Assembly: GCA_019113745.1 (NCBI GenBank)
Contig: DXGV01000050.1
Span: 1-56,940, forward strand
DNA: 56,940 nucleotides
Origin: Candidatus Blautia intestinavium
Lineage (GTDB): Bacteria > Bacillota > Clostridia > Lachnospirales > Lachnospiraceae
Reading direction: 5' to 3'
This document shows, in pieces, positions 52,207-56,940 of this stretch (its first letter is position 1; every line of letters begins with the position of its first letter). A program made the translations under genes and the position numbers. A model generated the notes under the pieces. The model searched no databases, had not been told where the DNA came from, and was given only the letters and a program-made list of their open reading frames with translations.

Positions 52207-53646
52207 TTAGTATGCTCTTCCCCAGTAAACCATCTTTTTCGCCGGTTTTCCGCAGCATACGCAGACGTCGCTGATATGTTCCTGCTTAAACGGCATACAT
52301 CTGGAAGTAGCCTGCACGTCCTCTTTGATCTTTTCTTCGCATTCCAGGCTTCCGCACCACATTGCTTTTACAAATCCGGGTTTCGTGTTGATGATTTCTT
52401 TAAATTCTTCGTAATTTTCTGCCGTATATGTGTGGCTGTCCCGATGCGCTCTTGCCCTCTCCAGCATATCCTTCTGCATGGCGTCAAGGATTTCCTTTAC
52501 TTTTTCCGGAAGCTCTTCAAAGGAAACCACGTACTTTTCTCTTGTATCTCTGCGACAGATCACAGCCTGTCCGTTTTCAATGTCCTTGGGGCCGCATTCA
52601 ATACGGACCGGAATTCCTCTCATTTCCTGCTCTGCGAATTTGTATCCCGGACTTCTGTCAGTGTCGTCCACTTTTGCGCGGATGCCAGCCTCTTTTAAAG
52701 CTGTAAAAAGCTCGTCCGCTTTTTCAAGAACTCCTTCTTTTCTCTGCTGGATTGGGATCACAACCGCCTGTACAGGAGCGATTCTCGGCGGAAGCACAAG
52801 GCCGCTGTTGTCTCCGTGTACCATAATGATGGCTCCGATGATACGGGTGCTCATTCCCCAGGATGTCTGGTGAACATACTGAAGCTTGTTCTCTTTATCT
52901 GTATACTGGATGCCGAAAGCTCTCGCAAAACCGTCGCCGAAGTTATGGCTTGTTCCGGACTGGAGGGCTTTTCCGTCATGCATCAGAGCCTCAATGGTGT
53001 AAGTAGACTCTGCTCCTGAAAATTTTTCTTTGTCCGTCTTCTGTCCGCGGATCACTGGAATCGCCAGAACCTCCTCGCAGAAATCAGCGTAAAGGTTCAG
53101 CATCTGGATCGTTCTCTCCTCCGCCTCTTCGGCAGTTGCATGGGCAGTATGTCCTTCCTGCCACAGGAATTCTCTGGAGCGAAGGAAGGGACGGGTTGTC
53201 TTTTCCCAGCGCACTACTGAGCACCACTGATTATATATCTTCGGAAGATCTCTGTGGGACTGGATATCTTTCTGGTAAAAATCGCAGAAAAGCGTCTCGG
53301 AGGTAGGACGTACGCAAAGTCTCTCCTGAAGAGGTTCCATCCCTCCGTGAGTCACCCAGGCAACCTCCGGAGCAAAGCCTTCTACATGATCCTTCTCCTT
53401 CTGAAGAAGAGACTCCGGAATAAACATAGGCATGTAAACATTCTGTACCCTTGTCTCTTTAAATCTTTTGTCAAGCTCATGCTGAATATTTTCCCAGAGC
53501 GCATAGCCTGCCGGCTTGATGGCCATGCAGCCTTTCACGCTGGTATATCCGCACAGTTCCGCTTTTTTTACCACATCGGTATACCACTGGGCGAAATCTT
53601 CTTCCATAGAAGTGATGGCTTCTACAAGTTTCTTTTCTTTTGCCAT
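52207..53646 (-). CDS. proS: Prolyl-tRNA synthetase (short, archaeal/eukaryote-like type)
   Basis: A 479-residue class II synthetase. It has no editing insertion and carries a C-terminal zinc-like domain with [18 protein letters not shown] and a terminal Tyr (GRAY), the hallmarks of the archaeal/eukaryote-like ProS group that occurs in some bacteria. Motif 2 is [33 protein letters not shown] precedes the ATG. A T-box leader with a proline specifier candidate controls it. cca follows with 1 base between them. Confidence 0.97.
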   Translation of the reverse strand: MAKEKKLVEAITSMEEDFAQWYTDVVKKAELCGYTSVKGCMAIKPAGYALWENIQHELDKRFKETRVQNVYMPMFIPESLLQKEKDHVEGFAPEVAWVTHGGMEPLQERLCVRPTSETLFCDFYQKDIQSHRDLPKIYNQWCSVVRWEKTTRPFLRSREFLWQEGHTAHATAEEAEERTIQMLNLYADFCEEVLAIPVIRGQKTDKEKFSGAESTYTIEALMHDGKALQSGTSHNFGDGFARAFGIQYTDKENKLQYVHQTSWGMSTRIIGAIIMVHGDNSGLVLPPRIAPVQAVVIPIQQRKEGVLEKADELFTALKEAGIRAKVDDTDRSPGYKFAEQEMRGIPVRIECGPKDIENGQAVICRRDTREKYVVSFEELPEKVKEILDAMQKDMLERARAHRDSHTYTAENYEEFKEIINTKPGFVKAMWCGSLECEEKIKEDVQATSRCMPFKQEHISDVCVCCGKPAKKMVYWGRAY

Positions 53647-53689
53647 GATCTTATCTCCTTTTCATTTTTAGTTATAGAATAAAAAAAGT

Positions 53690-53993
53690 CCCCGGATCCC
53701 TGATAGGGACCGAAGGACTTCGGCGGTACCACCCTGATTAGCAGTATGAATTTCTGATACTGCTCTCTCATTTTTCCTTAACGCGGAAATCACGCCGTAC
53801 TTCAATTGCACGGAGCTCCGAGGCCGGTTCCATGATTCACGCACAGAACCCTCGCACCAGACAGGTTCCTCTCTGAGATTGCTCCTCATGTACTATTCTC
53901 TTCACAGCTCTTATATCCTGTTTCTTTTCTCTGAACGTGCCCGGTTCCTTTTCTCGGCAGACTGCCTCCGCCGCTCCCGGCACATTTTCGATT
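53690..53993 (-). promoter_or_regulatory. T-box riboswitch leader of proS
   Basis: The minus strand carries the T-box antiterminator sequence AGGGTGGTACCGCCG (53735-53721), followed by a terminator AAGTCC..GGGGACTT and TTTTTTT. Upstream, Stem I is closed by GAGCT/AGCTC, has an AGAGAGG AG-bulge and a TGGTGCGAG distal loop. The specifier loop 3' side reads GAA-CCG; CCG (53827-53825) is a proline codon. Uncharged tRNA-Pro should bind and allow transcription of proS-cca. An extra GC-rich hairpin precedes Stem I. Confidence 0.93.
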
Positions 53994-54000
53994 AATGTTT

Positions 54001-54029
54001 AGTCTATACGAAATTTCCGGGAGTGTCAA
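54001..54029 (-). promoter_or_regulatory. Promoter of the proS T-box leader
   Basis: Minus strand TTGACA (54029-54024), 17-base spacer, TAGACT (54006-54001). It begins 26 bases after the dCMP deaminase stop. Confidence 0.75.
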
Positions 54030-54055
54030 CCCTTACGCACACAAAAATTTCCCGC

Positions 54056-54550
54056 TCAGACAGAGAAAGAGATCTCCCTTCCCGTACGGTTATAGCGGTA
54101 ATATCTTACTCCGGCCGCGTCCAGCATCCGCTTGGAGGCGATTACAGAAGGGGTGTCCTCATACTTGTCACAGTCATAGACAACTGTTTTGATCCCCGCC
54201 TGGATGATCGCCTTGGCGCATTCATTGCACGGGAAAAGAGAAACGTACAGTTTCGCCCCTTCCAGGCTTCCGCCCCGGTAATTCAGGATAGCGTTGAGCT
54301 CGCTGTGAGTCACATAGAGATACTTCGTATCAAGAGCCTCGCCCTCTCTGGCCCAGGGAAATTCATCGTCTGAGCATCCCATGGGAAAACCGTTGTACCC
54401 CATCGACAGGATCTTGTTGTCTTTACTGACAATGCAGGCACCCACCTGCGAATTCGGATCCTTGGACCGCATCCCGGAAAGAATCGCCACACCCATAAAA
54501 TATTCATCCCAGGAAATATAGTCCGCCCGTTTCTGATTATGTGTTTCCAT
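54056..54550 (-). CDS. dCMP deaminase (ComEB-like)
   Basis: A 164-residue zinc deaminase converting dCMP to dUMP for thymidylate synthesis. Zinc ligands are in HSE (82-84) and PCNEC (107-111); ISWDEYFMGVAILSGMRSKDPNSQVGA and GYNGFPMGCSDDEFPW are typical of the dCMP deaminase/ComEB family. ATG 54550 has GGGAGG 7 bases upstream. It follows rpiB by 22 bases in a Sua5-rpiB-deaminase operon. Confidence 0.94.
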   Translation of the reverse strand: METHNQKRADYISWDEYFMGVAILSGMRSKDPNSQVGACIVSKDNKILSMGYNGFPMGCSDDEFPWAREGEALDTKYLYVTHSELNAILNYRGGSLEGAKLYVSLFPCNECAKAIIQAGIKTVVYDCDKYEDTPSVIASKRMLDAAGVRYYRYNRTGREISFSV

Positions 54551-54572
54551 AGCAAAAACCTCCCAGCCTTTT

Positions 54573-55004
54573 TTAATCTGTCTCGATCTGCCGGATCCTG
54601 CGCATATGGCGTTCATCGCCGGAGAAAGGCGTATTCAGGAAAGTATCCACGATCTTCAGCGCGTGACCTGGTCCTACCACTCTTCCTCCCATGGCAAGGA
54701 TATTGGCGTCGTTATGAAGTCTGGTAGCTTCCGCGCTGAAGCAGTCGGAGCAGAGAGCCGCGCGGATTCCCTTAAATTTATTGGCTGTAATAGAAATTCC
54801 GATTCCTGTTCCGCAGATCAGAATCCCCTTGTCGCATTCTCCGCTCAGAATGGCTTTCGCCACTCTTTTGGCATAAATCGGGTAATCGGTAGACTCAAGG
54901 CTGTCGCAGCCATAGTCGATATAGGGAATCTTCTGTTCGTCCAGGTGTTTTTTGATCTCCTGTTTCAGTTCAAATCCTCCGTGATCACATCCCAATGCTA
55001 TCAT
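54573..55004 (-). CDS. rpiB: Ribose-5-phosphate isomerase B
   Basis: A 143-residue RpiB/LacAB family isomerase of the pentose phosphate pathway. MIALGCDHGGFELK, the GILICGTGIGISITANKFKGIRAALCSD loop and ARLHNDAN-like RLHNDANILAMGGRVVG are conserved. It could in principle act on allose-6-phosphate, but no such pathway genes are present. Its ATG overlaps the stop of the Sua5 gene (ATGA, 4 bases). Confidence 0.95.
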   Translation of the reverse strand: MIALGCDHGGFELKQEIKKHLDEQKIPYIDYGCDSLESTDYPIYAKRVAKAILSGECDKGILICGTGIGISITANKFKGIRAALCSDCFSAEATRLHNDANILAMGGRVVGPGHALKIVDTFLNTPFSGDERHMRRIRQIETD

Positions 55005-56068
55005 TTTTCTTCCTCCTGTGATAAATGAATTATTTTATGTCCCGCCGCCTTCAGCAGCCGGTTCATGATCGCCTGTCCCATTCTGGGAGTGTAAAACGCT
55101 TCCGAATAGATCGCGCTTACCTCGTCGCTGTCAAAATTCCTCAGCACTTCGTAAAGATGAAGGGCGATTTCCTCCTCCCTTTCTCTGCTTCCGATACTTC
55201 TGACAATTCCTTTTCCATATCTGGACGCCGTTTCAGCAGAAGCGATGATCCCTACACGCTTTTTTTTCTTCTCCGCCTCGTCAGCCGCAGTGTTGATATA
55301 CCGGATCACCGCCTCCTCAGGACCTTCCACTACGGCAAGATCCGCCTTCGGCGCATAATGGCGGTATTTCATTCCCGGGGCTTTTGGATGCACGCTGCTG
55401 TCTGTGATCAGCAGACCTCTGTCCATTTTTACCTCCCCGATGGTTTCTTTTAGCATATCCAGTGAAATATATCCCGGTCTCAGTACAACGGGAACCTCTT
55501 CCGTAAAATCGATGATCGTGGATTCCAGGCCGATTCCAACCTGGCCGCCGTCCAGGATCATATCGATAGCGTCTCCCAGATCTTCCTCCACATGTCCGGC
55601 CATTGTCGGACTGGGCCGTCCTGACGTATTGGCGCTTGGCGCGGCCACAAATCCGCCGGCAGCCCTGATCAGCGCCTGAGCCACCGGATCGCTGGGGAAA
55701 CGGACAGCCACGCTGTCAAGTCCGCCTGTAGTCTCTCTGGGGACGATCTCCGCCTTCGGCAGGATCATAGTCAGCGGTCCGGGCCAGAACTTCTCTGCCA
55801 GTATCCCGGCCTTTTCCGGAATCTCCGAGACAATAACCTTAAGCTTATCCAATTCCGCGATATGTACGATCAGAGGGTTGTCGGAGGGCCGCCCCTTTGC
55901 CGCGTAAATCTTCATGGAAGCCATTGGGTCAAGGGCGTTTCCGCCCAGACCGTAAACAGTTTCTGTGGGAAAAGCCACCAGCCCTCCCTTTTTCAGAATC
56001 TGTCCGGCTTTCTCTATAATCTCCGGATCGGGATTTTTTTTATCTACAACTACAACTTCCGCCTTCAT
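55001..56068 (-). CDS. ywlC: L-threonylcarbamoyladenylate synthase (Sua5/YwlC type)
   Basis: A 355-residue enzyme making threonylcarbamoyl-AMP for the t6A37 modification of ANN-decoding tRNAs. The YrdC domain (about 10-200) has PTETVYGLGGNA, KGRPSDNPLIVH and APSANTSGRPSPT; a C-terminal Sua5 domain (about 225-350, APGMKYRHYAPKA) distinguishes it from short TsaC. Overlaps rpiB; Bacillus also has ywlC near rpiB (ywlF). Confidence 0.95.
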   Translation of the reverse strand: MKAEVVVVDKKNPDPEIIEKAGQILKKGGLVAFPTETVYGLGGNALDPMASMKIYAAKGRPSDNPLIVHIAELDKLKVIVSEIPEKAGILAEKFWPGPLTMILPKAEIVPRETTGGLDSVAVRFPSDPVAQALIRAAGGFVAAPSANTSGRPSPTMAGHVEEDLGDAIDMILDGGQVGIGLESTIIDFTEEVPVVLRPGYISLDMLKETIGEVKMDRGLLITDSSVHPKAPGMKYRHYAPKADLAVVEGPEEAVIRYINTAADEAEKKKKRVGIIASAETASRYGKGIVRSIGSREREEEIALHLYEVLRNFDSDEVSAIYSEAFYTPRMGQAIMNRLLKAAGHKIIHLSQEEEK

Positions 56069-56191
56069 TCTGTACGCATCCTCTCAATTTCTTTTCCCGG
56101 GCTTCTGCTTTTCCCGGAATCCGCTTCCGTCCACACGTTCCGGCCCTGCTCATGCCGGTATTTTTCCGCTGTCACGCATCCCGATTTTTTC

Positions 56192-56773
56192 TCACTGCCG
56201 GATATAGATTCCCTGAGACTCGATAAAATCATCCAGCTCCTGCAGCCCGTCCTGAGCCCAGGTTTCCGACATCACGAATTCCTCTGGGAAAAACATTTCC
56301 TCCGCCAGATGCTTTCCTGTTTCTGTGCGGAAAATTTTCTTTACGCTCTTTTTAACAGTCTCTCTGTCCATCTGATTCTCAAAATAATTTACAAGGAAGT
56401 CCGCTTCCACCAGGATCTGATAGTCCATTCCATTAATATCCGTATAGGTATGGTGGTGTCCTACCAGATAGGAAACCCTTTCTATGATCTCCTTGTCAAA
56501 GCCCAGCTCCTTCATCATCTTTTCCGCCTCCGCAGGGCCTTCCTTTTCCTGAAGGGAACCGTTCTCTTTGCCGTATTTTTCCAGCGACGGGCGGATTCCG
56601 ATGTCATGAACATAGGACGCCGCTTCCAGTATATACAGCGTCTTTTCGTCCAAACTCTCCTCTTCCCCGATCAGCTTCGCAAAACTGTGGACTTTAAGGA
56701 AATGCTGGATCCTGGCGGGGTCGCCGCGGTAAAATCCGATCATTTTTTTACAGAGATTGTTTAATCTTCCCAT
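56192..56773 (-). CDS. HD-domain phosphohydrolase
   Basis: A 193-residue metal-dependent HD protein with H24, HD pair H56-D57 (YVHDIG), the HHHTY cluster and a later aspartate (VEADFLVNYF). The first residues NNLCKKMIGFYRGDPARIQHFLKV match a clostridial group of small HD proteins of unknown substrate. ATG 56773 follows AGGAGG; an in-frame extension to 56806 lacks a binding site. It is 123 bases upstream of the Sua5 start and may be in the same operon. Confidence 0.88.
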   Translation of the reverse strand: MGRLNNLCKKMIGFYRGDPARIQHFLKVHSFAKLIGEEESLDEKTLYILEAASYVHDIGIRPSLEKYGKENGSLQEKEGPAEAEKMMKELGFDKEIIERVSYLVGHHHTYTDINGMDYQILVEADFLVNYFENQMDRETVKKSVKKIFRTETGKHLAEEMFFPEEFVMSETWAQDGLQELDDFIESQGIYIRQ

Positions 56774-56817
56774 TTTTCCTCCTGATATGATAGCATCGGT
56801 GTACAAGGAGCAATACG

Positions 56818-56925
56818 CTCCAAACCGTGTAATTTCAGTGATTTACTGTGTTATCCTCAATCGGCGTACGTCCAGTACGCCTCAATCGTCTGCCTTGTAA
56901 ATCACTGAAATTCCTACGGTTGGAG
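56818..56925. repeat. 108-bp palindromic repeat element
   Basis: Left arm (56818-56846, CTCCAAACCGTGTAATTTCA then GTGATTTAC) is the near-perfect inverse of the right arm (56897-56925). GGCGTAC-GTCCA-GTACGCC (56863-56881) forms a second palindrome with the same centre, flanked by direct CTCAATCG repeats. The right flank continues to the window edge with a tract shared with 6446-6461. It resembles a small non-autonomous (MITE/REP-like) element; no ORF is inside. Confidence 0.65.
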
Positions 56926-56940
56926 TCTACGAGTCGAAAA

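Overview
The window looks like a chromosomal segment of an endospore-forming, anaerobic Clostridia member, most likely a gut Lachnospiraceae. The evidence is an adenosylcobalamin-dependent class II ribonucleotide reductase, a type III glutamine synthetase, a T-box-controlled archaeal-type prolyl-tRNA synthetase, YabP/YabQ/SpoIIE/CotS sporulation genes, strong AGGAGG ribosome binding sites, tRNA genes that do not encode CCA, and a moderate-GC coding style. The genus assignment is an inference. Only the first ~350 bases (end of a DUF1016/YhcG-type nuclease gene) are clearly AT-rich and look accessory. The rest is mostly housekeeping, nearly all on the minus strand.

Layout. 1-3.7 kb (+): nuclease tail, uvrB, a class I/II aminotransferase. 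3.8-11.3 kb: nrdJ with a tandem NrdR-box pair upstream, then the trehalose locus (treB-treA divergent from treR, two TreR-type operators between them). 11.3-14.5 kb: two unassigned proteins (one with a PD-ExK-like motif) and a secreted FN3/lysozyme-like protein. 14.6-21 kb: DegV, CtpA, FtsX-FtsE, a PucR/CdaR-type regulator, YitT. 21-30 kb: a PqqD-like protein coupled to an OPT peptide transporter; a possible glnN-MoxR-VWA operon; a lipid kinase; a nucleoside deaminase. 30-33 kb: a coiled-coil protein built from 63-bp tandem repeats, two tRNA genes with a consensus promoter, DUF218 and SEC-C genes, and a 588-base intergenic region with an orphan terminator and a large nested palindrome.

33-42 kb: a membrane-anchored HAD protein, purB-purA, an amino-acid ABC transporter whose binding protein has a long acidic tail, and a cytoplasmic GH13 amylase. 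42-50.8 kb reproduces the Bacillus order mazG, hup, rqcP, yabP, yabQ, divIC, spoIIE, tilS, hpt, ftsH, followed by cotS. SpoIIE is shortened and is preceded by a promoter with a 21-bp spacer like those used by Spo0A. 50.9-56.9 kb: CCA-adding enzyme, proS with its T-box, dCMP deaminase, rpiB, Sua5/TsaC, an HD-domain protein and a palindromic repeat whose arm motif recurs near 6.4 kb.

No prophage, transposase, CRISPR array or obvious defence island is present. The least explained items are the glnN-MoxR-VWA and OPT-PqqD gene groups, the tandem-repeat coiled-coil gene, the structured DNA/RNA candidates at 32.7-33.1 kb and 41.8-41.9 kb, and the palindromic repeats.
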